The translations under genes were made by a program, and so were the position numbers. From Fimbriimonadaceae bacterium (lineage in GTDB: Bacteria > Armatimonadota > Fimbriimonadia > Fimbriimonadales > Fimbriimonadaceae), in NCBI GenBank assembly GCA_019454145.1, contig CP075366.1, forward strand, positions 1,157,564-1,221,563: 64,000 bases of DNA. The letters are read 5' to 3'. Below the pieces are notes generated by a model, which saw only the letters and a list, made by a program, of their open reading frames with translations, ran no database searches and had not been told where the DNA came from. Positions 1-7,333 of the stretch are shown here, piece by piece (the first letter of the stretch is position 1; each line of letters opens with the position of its first letter).

Positions 1-145
1 AACGCGCACATGAAAATTCCAGCAAGGATGAGGTTTTTCATAACTCAATTTACGTTACCTGAGCGTAGAATGGTTCCAAATTGAAAAGTTGGTTCTCGGC
101 CCAGCGACAACCCAGCGTGAACCGAGTATTATATGGGTCGCCTGT

Positions 146-232
146 GCCCAGGTGGCGGAATTGGTAGACGCGCTAGTTTCAGGTACTAGTTTTCGCAAGG
201 AAGTGAAGGTTCGAGTCCTTTCCTGGGCACCA
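146..232 (+). tRNA. tRNA-Leu (anticodon CAG)
   Basis: This is a full class II tRNA cloverleaf. The acceptor stem GCCCAGG at 146-152 pairs with CCTGGGC at 222-228, followed by discriminator A and an encoded CCA (229-232). The anticodon stem CTAGT/ACTAG (173-177/185-189) encloses the loop TTCAGGT, which puts CAG at 180-182 and so reads the codon CUG. A long variable arm (TTTTCGCAAGGAAG) is typical of leucine tRNAs. Positions 1-145 upstream hold no coding frame or promoter that I could support. Confidence 0.97.
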
Positions 233-255
233 AATAAACTGCAGTTCTAAAGACT

Positions 256-1227
256 TTAGTTTAATTGATGCCAAGCCTTCCCATTCCATTCCCAAGTGTC
301 GTTAGCATCATCTGGCCAGGAGTACCTTCCTCCAAACATAACAGTTCGATCTCGAACCGGATCGTATGCCATGTATCCCATACCACGGGCTTTCGGTCCG
401 CTTTGCGCAACGCGACGCCATGACTTGCCATTCCACTCCCAAGTGTCTCCGAGCACTCTATCAGAACCGAACCCACCGAAAAGAACAACGACTCCTCGTT
501 TGGAATCGTAAGCCGAGCCGGCTGCAAACCTTTTTTCTGGCCCATTTGAGTCCACTTTTGACCAAGCTTTTCCATCATATATCCAAGTGGTCATCAGCAA
601 ATCAGTATCGGTCGCCGCACCAACGAGAATGGTTTTCTGTGCCTTCTCGTCATAGATCATCACAAAATCGCCTCGTACGTCTGGGCTAGCAGAGCTTGAT
701 TTTTGCCATTTTTCGCCTGCCCATTCCCAGGTTGTTGTATTCACTTTCTCTCTTGAAGCTGATCCGCCATAAACTACAAATCTTTTTCTTGCAATGTCAT
801 ATACAAATCCTGGTTCTGCCGCAATCATCTCAGGTTCAGATGCAATCGTTCGCCATTTATCTCTTTCAAGAACTCGGAAATCCCCAATGACCTGCCCAGT
901 GGACGTATAACCGCCGTACGAAAATACTTTTTTCTTGTGGCTATCGTAGGCAAGCCGAAAACTACTGATAGGATCGCCCACCTTTCCGACTAAATTCCAA
1001 GTATTTCCGTTGAAACGCCAAAGCTCATTAAAAAATTTAAATGACTTTCCACCGTCAACTGGCGTACTACCGCCAAAGAGGAGAATGCCCTTACTGGCAG
1101 GGTCATAAATTAAGGCGTGATGTGCCCTCGCGGTTGGAACATCGGCTTGATTTGAGAGCAGCGCGGCCGCTACGAGGCAATAAATCATAAACGCAAATAC
1201 TTTATAGCAGTGATAAATCGTTCCCAA
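256..1227 (-). CDS. Exported Kelch-repeat protein
   Basis: A 323-residue protein with an N-terminal hydrophobic segment (about residues 10-26, a signal peptide or anchor), followed by tandem Kelch-type blades. The repeats carry FGG turns and the signature E-W-N-G-K-x-W, most clearly in the last two repeats (about residues 265-323). Such proteins fold into a beta-propeller that usually binds ligands or other proteins outside the cytoplasm; no enzymatic residue can be read here. The frame opens with TTG and an in-frame ATG lies 13 codons later at 1188, so the start is uncertain. It stands alone between tRNA-Leu and a convergently spaced stem-loop. The ligand cannot be inferred. Confidence 0.75.
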   Translation of the reverse strand: MGTIYHCYKVFAFMIYCLVAAALLSNQADVPTARAHHALIYDPASKGILLFGGSTPVDGGKSFKFFNELWRFNGNTWNLVGKVGDPISSFRLAYDSHKKKVFSYGGYTSTGQVIGDFRVLERDKWRTIASEPEMIAAEPGFVYDIARKRFVVYGGSASREKVNTTTWEWAGEKWQKSSSASPDVRGDFVMIYDEKAQKTILVGAATDTDLLMTTWIYDGKAWSKVDSNGPEKRFAAGSAYDSKRGVVVLFGGFGSDRVLGDTWEWNGKSWRRVAQSGPKARGMGYMAYDPVRDRTVMFGGRYSWPDDANDTWEWNGKAWHQLN

Positions 1228-1347
1228 GTTTGAAAAGGGATTCAGGAATTTACAAGTCGCTTACTTAGGCAGATTTATTCCGCCCTCATAGGCAACCTCA
1301 ACAAAAAAATGCCTAAAATAACCTGATTTAAACACTGGAAGGCAGTA

Positions 1348-1380
1348 GTTGGCTCATCCAAGATGCTCGCATGAGCCAAC
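1348..1380 (-). terminator. Stem-loop downstream of the four-helix protein
   Basis: A perfect 10-bp inverted repeat (GTTGGCTCAT at 1348-1357 with ATGAGCCAAC at 1371-1380) and a 13-nt loop lie 10 nt past the stop codon of the gene at 1391-1918. There is no U-run on either strand, so it may stabilise the 3' end rather than act as a classical intrinsic terminator. The rest of 1228-1390 shows nothing further. Confidence 0.5.
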
Positions 1381-1390
1381 AATACAATCT

Positions 1391-1918
1391 CTATTTGCCG
1401 TGAACATCGACGTAATCTTCAGGTTTAAGCTTAGCCTTAATATCTTCCATCGTATTTCGAAGATTCGCAGAGAATGCCATTTCACTTTCCAATGCAGAGC
1501 GCATATGAAGTGGCACATCACCTGACTTCAAGGCATCTTCAAGAGCCATTCTCATACTTTCTTCTTCACGAATTACTTCAGAAACGATAACGAAATCTGA
1601 ATCTGGTTCAACCGCCAGCCGAGCTTTAAGCCAACCACTGTGAACCCATCCAGCAAAGTTTTGTTCAGTTGCGGGATCTGCGCCAAGAGAAACAACCTCT
1701 CGCTGCAATGCCAGAATAAAGTCATCTCGACGATGCTTTAGCTTCATGCAAAGATCAAACAGTGCCGTTGAATCCGCTTTACCGGAGAAGGTCAAGAATT
1801 CTTTGCTAGAGTTTATGGATTTAGCGATCACTCTATTCAATACTTTTGACGCGTGCTCGTTGGCCTCGCTATGATCTTCCAAAACCGCCTGCTCTTGAAT
1901 CATTAAATCTTTGTCCAT
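1391..1918 (-). CDS. DUF2383 / PA2169-type four-helix-bundle protein
   Basis: 175 residues, almost entirely predicted helical and rich in charged residues, with the layout of the DUF2383 (PA2169) ferritin-like four-helix-bundle family: an N-terminal helix with ASKVLNRVIAKSINSSKEF, a region about residues 45-75 with H-R-R-D-D-F, then a G-W-V-H-S-G-W-L-K segment and a helix with R-E-E-E-S-M. Family members are small cytoplasmic proteins of unknown, often stress-linked, function. The ATG at 1918 follows AGGATAATCCT, a weak ribosome site. The gene is monocistronic and is followed by a stem-loop. The family call is from remembered pattern rather than a search. Confidence 0.65.
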   Translation of the reverse strand: MDKDLMIQEQAVLEDHSEANEHASKVLNRVIAKSINSSKEFLTFSGKADSTALFDLCMKLKHRRDDFILALQREVVSLGADPATEQNFAGWVHSGWLKARLAVEPDSDFVIVSEVIREEESMRMALEDALKSGDVPLHMRSALESEMAFSANLRNTMEDIKAKLKPEDYVDVHGK

Positions 1919-2057
1919 AGGATTATCCTAACGCAATAAAACTGACCTAACTTCCATCTTTATAGATTCTTCACAAGGATATAAAAGCGTATATGGTTCC
2001 TTGATATGATCTAAGGCTTTCAATATTCGAATCTAAGGCAAGGTAGGCTAAAGAGTG

Positions 2058-2522
2058 ATGGAGACCAAGACAATCGCCACCAACGCACTCAAAAGTGCCT
2101 GCCGTATATTTATGCAGGACTTGGAAGCCTTACCTGCCGAGGCCTTCACTAAAAAGTTTGGCCCGAAAGTCAGAACCGTGGCGGACATCGTTTTTGAAGT
2201 GAATATGGTCAACGACCACATCGGCATGGTGATTCGCGGAGAAAAACCATTCGATTGGCCAGAAGGCGGATGGATTACTGCGCCTGACGATTTCCAGAAT
2301 AAAGACGTAGTCATCGAAGCGTTCAAGAATTCATCTGAGCGAATCATTGCTACTGCAGAATCTTTTTCTGAAGAGGAATTCACAACTCCGTTCACAACTG
2401 AAGAAGGAGAAACCACACGGTTTGAACGGTGCCGATTCATGGGCCTTCACCTTTGGTATCACAGCGGTCAACTCAACTTTATCCAGACCCTCATCGGCGA
2501 TGACGAGTGGCATTGGAGCTAG
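2058..2522 (+). CDS. DinB-family protein
   Basis: 154 residues from the ATG at 2058; a GTG in the same frame sits immediately before it. The fold pattern is that of the DinB/YfiT four-helix superfamily, with three spaced histidines as possible metal ligands: H in V-N-D-H-I-G (about residue 55) and two in G-L-H-L-W-Y-H-S-G-Q near residue 135. DinB proteins are often metal-dependent thiol transferases or stress proteins, but the substrate here is unknown. A second DinB protein lies at 5087-5539, with low similarity to this one. The gene is transcribed away from the four-helix protein at 1391-1918, so 1919-2057 should hold both promoters; I could not assign them. Confidence 0.75.
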   Translation: METKTIATNALKSACRIFMQDLEALPAEAFTKKFGPKVRTVADIVFEVNMVNDHIGMVIRGEKPFDWPEGGWITAPDDFQNKDVVIEAFKNSSERIIATAESFSEEEFTTPFTTEEGETTRFERCRFMGLHLWYHSGQLNFIQTLIGDDEWHWS

Positions 2523-2638
2523 TTTTAAGCTCTTACTGGTACAGAACTAACATCCTTGTTGCACAAATCGCAACAAAATGAGTTATGAACGGTGCTCCGT
2601 ACTCCAATTATTATTCCGATTAGTCCCCGAGCAATAAA

Positions 2639-4081
2639 ATGAAGAGTGCAGAGCATCCCGCCGAAGCGGATCGATTGGCGTTTCTCAAACGCATCCAAAT
2701 TCTGGATACGGAACGTGAGCAAATCTATGATGATTTTGTGACGTTAGCCGCTGCGATTTGCGAAGTGCCGATCGCAATGATCAGCCTAGTTGATAAAGAA
2801 CGTCAATGGTTCAAATCAAAAATGGGAGTGGAAGATCAAGAAACTCCGAGAGATTGCTCATTCTGCACGCATACAATTTTAGGTTCGGAGCCAATGATTA
2901 TCGAGGATGCAACCCAAGATCCTCGCGTTTCCGATAGCATTCTGGTCACAGGTGAACTCCACTTTCGGTTTTATGCCGGGGTTCCGGTTACTATTCACGG
3001 TTATCCAATGGGTGCCTTGTGCGTAGTTGATACTGAACCACGTAATTTGACTAAAGCTCAAGAAACTAGCCTGGTTGTGCTCGCTCGTCAACTTTCTCAA
3101 TGCCTTGAATCTCGCCTTGAGCAAATGCGACTTGAGGAAGCTAAATCAAAGCAAGAGGATGAAGAATCAAATTTAGAATTAGCCCGCCGTCGGTTTGAGG
3201 ACTTGTTTCAAAACATGGCCGTCGCCTGCTACACCACGGATATAGAGGGCATCGTCTACGAATTCAACCAACAGGCAGAGGAACTCTTTGGATGCAAAGC
3301 ATGGGAAATTTTCGGCAAAGTGGACACAGATCACTTTGTTCTGGAAGAGGATAAATCGAAAGCGCTTGAGCTCAGAACAAAAGTTGTTCGCGGGCAATCT
3401 GTCCAAGGACAGGAACGCAAAGTCAGGGCGCTTAATCACGAGGAAATCTGGACACTCTTTAGTGCCCGGCCACTGCTAAACGATCAACGATCTGTCACTG
3501 GTGTCATCAATGTTTATCACGATATTGCCGCCAGAAAAAAAATGGAATCCGAACTTTCGGAAATGAATCGGGCCCTTGAATCCCTTGCCAGTACGGATGC
3601 ACTTACCGAGATTCCAAACCGCCGATGGATTAGCGATTACTTAGAAGCTCAGTTTGCAGATGAAAAGAACACGGTTAGTATTATCTTGCTGGACGTGGAC
3701 AACTTCAAAAGCTATAACGATGATTTTGGTCACCAGGCTGGAGACCAGGTTCTGAGGACTGTCGGGAAAATTATTGAGCGCAGTTGCCGAGGCGGCGACA
3801 GAGTCGGCAGATATGGTGGCGAAGAATTTATCGTCGTCCTCCCCAATACTGGACTTCGTGAAGCAAAAATCGTTGCCGAACGAATGCGGAGTGAAATCGA
3901 AAATGCATTATGGGAGGCTCGCAAAGTAACGGCAAGCTTTGGCGTTGCTAGCCGAGACCAAGCAACAGAAAGTTTGAGCCAGTTAGTTTCAGTTGCCGAT
4001 ATCCGCCTCTATTCAGCAAAAGATTTAGGAAGAAATCGGGTTGTTGCTTCGGCGACTAACCACGTGAGCCAAGTAGCCTAA
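2639..4081 (+). CDS. GAF-PAS-GGDEF diguanylate cyclase
   Basis: 480 residues without membrane segments. There is an N-terminal GAF domain (about 20-165, with the typical A-x-x-C-x-x-P-I-A-M-I-S-L-V-D start and F-Y-A-G-V-P-V), then a PAS domain (about 185-300), a short coiled linker, and a C-terminal GGDEF domain (about 320-475). The active-site signature is R-Y-G-G-E-E-F (about 390-396), preceded by R-G-G-D, which fits the RxxD product-inhibition site. It should therefore make cyclic di-GMP in the cytoplasm in response to a small ligand or redox cue, with feedback inhibition. It stands alone and is followed by a stem-loop. A short inverted repeat (TTGTTGC/GCAACAA, 2556-2576) lies upstream. 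Confidence 0.92.
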   Translation: MKSAEHPAEADRLAFLKRIQILDTEREQIYDDFVTLAAAICEVPIAMISLVDKERQWFKSKMGVEDQETPRDCSFCTHTILGSEPMIIEDATQDPRVSDSILVTGELHFRFYAGVPVTIHGYPMGALCVVDTEPRNLTKAQETSLVVLARQLSQCLESRLEQMRLEEAKSKQEDEESNLELARRRFEDLFQNMAVACYTTDIEGIVYEFNQQAEELFGCKAWEIFGKVDTDHFVLEEDKSKALELRTKVVRGQSVQGQERKVRALNHEEIWTLFSARPLLNDQRSVTGVINVYHDIAARKKMESELSEMNRALESLASTDALTEIPNRRWISDYLEAQFADEKNTVSIILLDVDNFKSYNDDFGHQAGDQVLRTVGKIIERSCRGGDRVGRYGGEEFIVVLPNTGLREAKIVAERMRSEIENALWEARKVTASFGVASRDQATESLSQLVSVADIRLYSAKDLGRNRVVASATNHVSQVA

Positions 4082-4090
4082 TTCGGGGAA

Positions 4091-4136
4091 CCGGGGCATT
4101 GCAATAAATGCCCCGGTCAGAGCTTTGTTTAATTTT
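4091..4136 (+). terminator. Terminator-like hairpin after the cyclase gene
   Basis: A perfect 10-bp stem, CCGGGGCATT (4091-4100) with AATGCCCCGG (4107-4116), and a 6-nt loop lie 10 nt after the cyclase stop. A T-rich stretch (TTTGTTTAATTTT) follows about 8 nt beyond the stem. Confidence 0.65.
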
Positions 4137-4282
4137 GGATCCAGAGATGACAAATACGCGGCCGATCAATACTAGCTATTACCAAAACTAAAACTCAGCA
4201 AGGCACTCCTCCTGCATTTGGGTTAGCTATCGTACTCCTTCTTATTGGATGTACACCAGTAAACCAAAGTTTTGATAGGGTG

Positions 4283-4450
4283 ATGGCTAGCACTAAGATA
4301 TTCTGCTGTCTTGAAATATGTGGACTATTCGCAACGCTCATCTTATTTAGTAACCAGAATGGTGACGGTCGTGGTAGGGGTCACCATCACTACGAATGTG
4401 CCACCGCAGGTTGCAGTTCCGGGTGCGGCGGAGGCTGCGGAGGCGGCTAA
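4283..4450 (+). CDS. Small membrane-anchored protein with a His/Cys/Gly tail
   Basis: A 55-residue frame starting at ATG 4283 and ending TAA 4450. It has an N-terminal hydrophobic helix (about 6-22, containing C8, C9 and C13), then a polar G-D-G-R-G-R-G stretch, a triple His, and a tail E-C-A-T-A-G-C-S-S-G-C with two C-G-G-G units at the very end. Alternating Gly and Cys with His strongly suggests a metal-binding or cross-linked exported tail. GATAGGG (4274-4280) lies only 2 nt from the ATG, so the start is not firmly fixed. The frame stays open upstream to 4151 and includes a lipobox-like segment but no standard start codon. The overlapping frame at 4311-4511 has Ala/Val-rich content and looks like a shadow. 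The next gene encodes a Cys-rich lipoprotein. Confidence 0.6.
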   Translation: MASTKIFCCLEICGLFATLILFSNQNGDGRGRGHHHYECATAGCSSGCGGGCGGG

Positions 4451-4513
4451 TATATTTATGGAACTAACCAAAGCCATAAACCATTCTTCTTGGAGCCCTC
4501 AAAGGAAATAAGC

Positions 4514-4750
4514 ATGAAATCAATTCTCGCAATTGCAGCTGCGCTAGCTGCACTCTTCATCATCGGATGCACTCCCGCCGAACCAGCCGCGACCAACGAA
4601 TCTACGCCTACAACAACTGAAAGCAGTTCAACAAATGCCAGCACATCCGCCGAAATGGAAAAGTGCGAAAAATGTGGAATGGAAGTCGCTAAAGGCGAAC
4701 TGGTGAGCGAAGACGGAAAAATGGTCTGCGATCACTGCAAAAAAATGTAA
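4514..4750 (+). CDS. Small lipoprotein with paired CxxC motifs
   Basis: 78 residues. The ATG at 4514 is preceded by AAAGGAAATAAGC, a good ribosome site, which rules out the longer frame starting at 4490. A lipoprotein signal ends in I-I-G-C with Cys19, followed by a Thr/Ser/Ala linker (20-50). A C-terminal knuckle has C-E-K-C-G-M and, 17 residues later, C-D-H-C, which resembles a zinc-ribbon or heavy-metal site exposed outside the inner membrane. It probably forms a unit with the Cys/Gly-tailed protein just upstream (63 nt apart). The metal and partner are not deducible. Confidence 0.8.
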   Translation: MKSILAIAAALAALFIIGCTPAEPAATNESTPTTTESSSTNASTSAEMEKCEKCGMEVAKGELVSEDGKMVCDHCKKM

Positions 4751-4778
4751 ATCTAAGTTCCCTAATCCAGTGTTTGTT

Positions 4779-4802
4779 CGGCGGAGCAAGTTTGTTCCGC
4801 CG
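4779..4802. terminator. Hairpin between convergent genes
   Basis: CGGCGGA (4779-4785) pairs with TCCGCCG (4796-4802) between the lipoprotein gene ending at 4750 and the convergent gene ending at 4806. No clear U-run is present on either side, so it is a candidate bidirectional terminator. Confidence 0.45.
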
Positions 4803-4805
4803 TTC

Positions 4806-5087
4806 TTATGTCTCTGATTCCTCTCGCCAATATGCAATTCCCTCTTGATCTCGTTTGATTAGGCCATGATCAACCAAATCTCTTCTGAGAAAAGCGTGAT
4901 CACCAAATGTGTGCCATTGGTTGAGCAGATGGTTGACCGCTTGTTCGTTGAGTGTAAATTGGGTTGAAATTTTGCTCGCCAAATATTCGCGTAATGCAAT
5001 TCTTGCGGCATTCTTTTTCTTCGCTGGCCAATGTGTAATACGTCCCTCGTCGTCCAAATACGGAGAAACATCAGCTTCGTCAGACAT
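4806..5087 (-). CDS. DUF2087 domain protein
   Basis: 93 residues from the ATG at 5087, which overlaps the TGA of the upstream DinB gene (TGATG), so translation is coupled. The whole protein matches the DUF2087 layout: Y-L-D-D-E-G-R-I-T-H-W-P-A-K-K-K-N near the start, a helix ending in F-T-L-N-E-Q-A-V-N, D-H-A-F-L-R-R-D-L-V-D, and a terminal D-Q-E-G-I-A-Y-W-R. This domain is a small winged-helix-like unit seen alone or fused to transcription regulators. The biochemical role is unknown. It is the last gene of a three-gene minus-strand operon (methyltransferase, DinB, DUF2087). Confidence 0.85.
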   Translation of the reverse strand: MSDEADVSPYLDDEGRITHWPAKKKNAARIALREYLASKISTQFTLNEQAVNHLLNQWHTFGDHAFLRRDLVDHGLIKRDQEGIAYWREESET

Positions 5088-5539
5088 CACGATCCCTCAT
5101 GTAACGAATGAGCTTGTAGGAAATAATTTAGCCCGGTTTCAGGGAAATCTTTGAATCCATAAGTTGATGCCATTTCACGCAACTGCCCCCGGTGGTAAGT
5201 GCCATGATCGGCGACGTGTCGAGCGATTGCCCAAAGGGTTCGCTGCTGCGCTTCCCCACCCAGCCTTCTGTACTGAACTACATGCTCCAAGTCAGATTTC
5301 AAAAGCAGTTCCTTCCAAGCTAAGTTCATTGCTTCCATGCGAGTAGCTAGGTTTCCTTCTGGAGGAGTGAAAAGTGGCTCCACCCTTTCGATCCAAACGA
5401 GTTGCGCCCAGATTATGTGATCTAAGACTTCAATCGCTCTTTCCGTTCCTGGCTGAGATTGATAAAAATCAAGCCATTGGCGATTCGCCCATAAATCGTA
5501 GTCAAAGTTTTCGACAAGAACGGAGCGGATTTCGATCAT
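5087..5539 (-). CDS. DinB-family protein
   Basis: 150 residues with a DinB-like four-helix layout. The motifs are N-F-D-Y-D-L-W-A-N near residue 12, L-D-H-I-I-W-A-Q (about 42) and R-H-V-A-D-H-G-T-Y-H-R-G-Q (about 107-119), giving three His as possible metal ligands. H-R-G-Q is the classic DinB C-terminal signature. The start codon overlaps the stop of the upstream methyltransferase by ATGA (5536-5539), and its own stop overlaps the next start. The catalytic activity is unknown. This copy matches DinB consensus better than the one at 2058. Confidence 0.85.
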   Translation of the reverse strand: MIEIRSVLVENFDYDLWANRQWLDFYQSQPGTERAIEVLDHIIWAQLVWIERVEPLFTPPEGNLATRMEAMNLAWKELLLKSDLEHVVQYRRLGGEAQQRTLWAIARHVADHGTYHRGQLREMASTYGFKDFPETGLNYFLQAHSLHEGS

Positions 5540-6297
5540 TTTCTTCGAGCGAGAGTTGCCTTGATTGCGTATGGCAACGACTTAATAATTTGCGCGATAC
5601 CCGCTTCTTCCGGCAAGTAGTAGCTGTTTTTCATTTCAAAAATCTTGGGGTGGATGACATCCAGCATTTCGATTCTTGTTTGGTCAGCCAGGTTTTTCAA
5701 ATTCTGGCTTTGTTCAAGTGATTCCACTGAAACGTATAGGATTCCGTTCTGCGCATAAACCACTCCCGCATCCAGATTCATCCAAATTCTTCTACGTATT
5801 TCGTCAATTGGTCGGTAGCTGTGAGCAGAAAAAAGACTCGCCCAAAAACTCTGGGGCCGCTCGTTGATGTGCCCTACTCCACCTTGACGAGGGACAGCTG
5901 CAGAAAAATAAACTGCAGGAGCAAGATTAACTAGGTCGGCGACAAAACTCTCGGCGCGTTCGGGAGGTAAATGCTCCGCTGTTTCCATCGAAATTGCTAG
6001 ATCAACTTTTTCGGTTGAATTCAGCGGTTGGCGGAGATCATAGGGAGTGAAAAATTCCGGACTGACGCAAAAATCAGTTTGGTTGATTTCCCCTCCATCA
6101 TAACCGCGCAGGTTGGCGACCCCCGCTTCTTGAAACGCCTTGAGCCAGCTTCCCCTGCCACATCCGAGATCAACAACCGAAGCAGGTTGGATAAGCTCCA
6201 TGAGGTGCGGCACAATCAGCCGAGCGGCCCTCAGAGATGCCTCAGTGATTTCATCAAAAAAAGCCTTGCCGTACTGCGCCTCTGCCATCACGAACAT
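5536..6297 (-). CDS. Class I SAM-dependent methyltransferase
   Basis: About 253 residues. Motif I is V-V-D-L-G-C-G-R-G-S-W, followed by R-G-Y-D-G-G (motif II acidic region) and D-L-A-I-S-M-E-T-A-E-H-L (motif IV-like), then R-A-E-S-F-V-A-D-L-V-N-L-A-P. This is the usual layout of a type 11/12-like small-molecule or glycan methyltransferase. The frame continues upstream to 6372, but that would overlap the divergent glycosyltransferase start at 6334, so I chose the ATG at 6297 (another ATG is at 6288). Neighbouring a family 2 glycosyltransferase, it may act on a surface sugar; that is inference. Confidence 0.85.
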   Translation of the reverse strand: MFVMAEAQYGKAFFDEITEASLRAARLIVPHLMELIQPASVVDLGCGRGSWLKAFQEAGVANLRGYDGGEINQTDFCVSPEFFTPYDLRQPLNSTEKVDLAISMETAEHLPPERAESFVADLVNLAPAVYFSAAVPRQGGVGHINERPQSFWASLFSAHSYRPIDEIRRRIWMNLDAGVVYAQNGILYVSVESLEQSQNLKNLADQTRIEMLDVIHPKIFEMKNSYYLPEEAGIAQIIKSLPYAIKATLARRK

Positions 6298-6333
6298 TGT
6301 GGCGCGAAAGGCCGGGGTAAAACCTGAAATGCG

Positions 6334-7329
6334 ATGCCCGAAGTCAGCGTGATTATTCCCAGCTACAACCACGCGGCTTATTTACGCGACTGCATTCAGT
6401 CTATCCTTGACCAGTCGTTTCAAGACTTTGAAATCATCTTGATAGACGACGGATCAACTGACAGTAGTGTGGAATTGGCCAAAGAAATCGCCAATTCTGA
6501 ACCCAGGTTAAGTGTTTTACAGAACGAAAACAATCTCGGCACTTATGGAACCCAGACTCGCGGGTTAGAACTTGCAAAATCGCCGTTTGTCGCGATCATG
6601 AATTCAGATGATTTGTGGGCACCAGAGAAACTTGAACAGCAAGTGAACTTGCTCAAACGGCATCCAGATCTGCCTCTTTGCTACGTGCTTGGCTGGATGG
6701 TGGACAAAGAAGGCAATCCGATTACAATCGACGATGTTCATGCTGATTGGCCGACTTCTGAGATTCAAGAACCACTGCCCTACTTGCTTTACGAAAACCG
6801 AATTCTCGCCTCAGGCGTTTTATGGCGCACGGAATGCGTTCGATTTGAAACAACTTGCCGCTACTCAGGCGACTGGCTCGCATTGCTTGAAGCATCTATC
6901 AAATCTCCTGTGCTTTGCATCAATCAGCGGCTCACTTTTTGGCGACAGCACGAGACCAACTCCTATTTGTTCAGCCACAAACAAGCGTTGGAAGAAATCA
7001 GGGTGCGACAGGCGATTCAAAATCAGTGGCAATCGTGGGATTTGTCTAGATTTGATCAAAGCATGGTTCGCAAAGGTTTAGCGCAGAATCTTATCAACCT
7101 CAGCGCGATGTACGCGTACTTTTACGACATTTCTCTGGTACGCAAATCGCTCCGGGAAAGCTGGAAAATCAACCCCAATCGCAAGCAGGTAGCAAAAAGA
7201 TATTTAGGTTCTTATCTGCCAATAGAGAAATTCAGAAAACACGTTTTCCCAACCTCACAGCCAGAGCAAGATCCTGATAGTTTTAAGAAGATGCTGAATG
7301 AAATTGCTCATCTAGCAATTAAAAAATAG
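6334..7329 (+). CDS. Family 2 glycosyltransferase
   Basis: 331 residues with a GT-A fold. The N-terminus reads V-S-V-I-I-P-S-Y-N-H, followed by I-L-I-D-D-G-S-T-D (about 35-43) and the DXD-equivalent M-N-S-D-D near residue 90. A later W-R-Q-H-E-T-N-S matches the H-x-x-N motif often seen in inverting GT2 enzymes. The C-terminal 60 residues are basic with no membrane helix. It should transfer a nucleotide-activated sugar to a surface glycan or glycoprotein; the donor is unknown. It is divergent from the methyltransferase gene. Its stop codon lies only 4 nt from the end of the convergent virion operon, leaving no room for an attachment site. Confidence 0.9.
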   Translation: MPEVSVIIPSYNHAAYLRDCIQSILDQSFQDFEIILIDDGSTDSSVELAKEIANSEPRLSVLQNENNLGTYGTQTRGLELAKSPFVAIMNSDDLWAPEKLEQQVNLLKRHPDLPLCYVLGWMVDKEGNPITIDDVHADWPTSEIQEPLPYLLYENRILASGVLWRTECVRFETTCRYSGDWLALLEASIKSPVLCINQRLTFWRQHETNSYLFSHKQALEEIRVRQAIQNQWQSWDLSRFDQSMVRKGLAQNLINLSAMYAYFYDISLVRKSLRESWKINPNRKQVAKRYLGSYLPIEKFRKHVFPTSQPEQDPDSFKKMLNEIAHLAIKK

Positions 7330-7333
7330 ATTT

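Noticed and set aside
2556-2576. Inverted repeat TTGTTGC/GCAACAA as a terminator of the DinB gene or an operator of the cyclase.
   Set aside because: The stem is only 7 bp with no U-run and there is no regulator candidate nearby, so it is mentioned only in the cyclase entry.
4311-4511. Ala/Val-rich 66-residue frame overlapping the Cys/Gly-tail gene.
   Set aside because: The composition looks like a shifted reading of the GGC/TGC repeats, and it runs into the ribosome site of the next gene. The 4283 frame gives a coherent membrane helix plus metal-binding tail.
6298-6372. N-terminal extension of the methyltransferase up to 6372.
   Set aside because: It overlaps the divergent glycosyltransferase start, and the added residues show no conserved character; the ATG at 6297 gives a normal-length enzyme.
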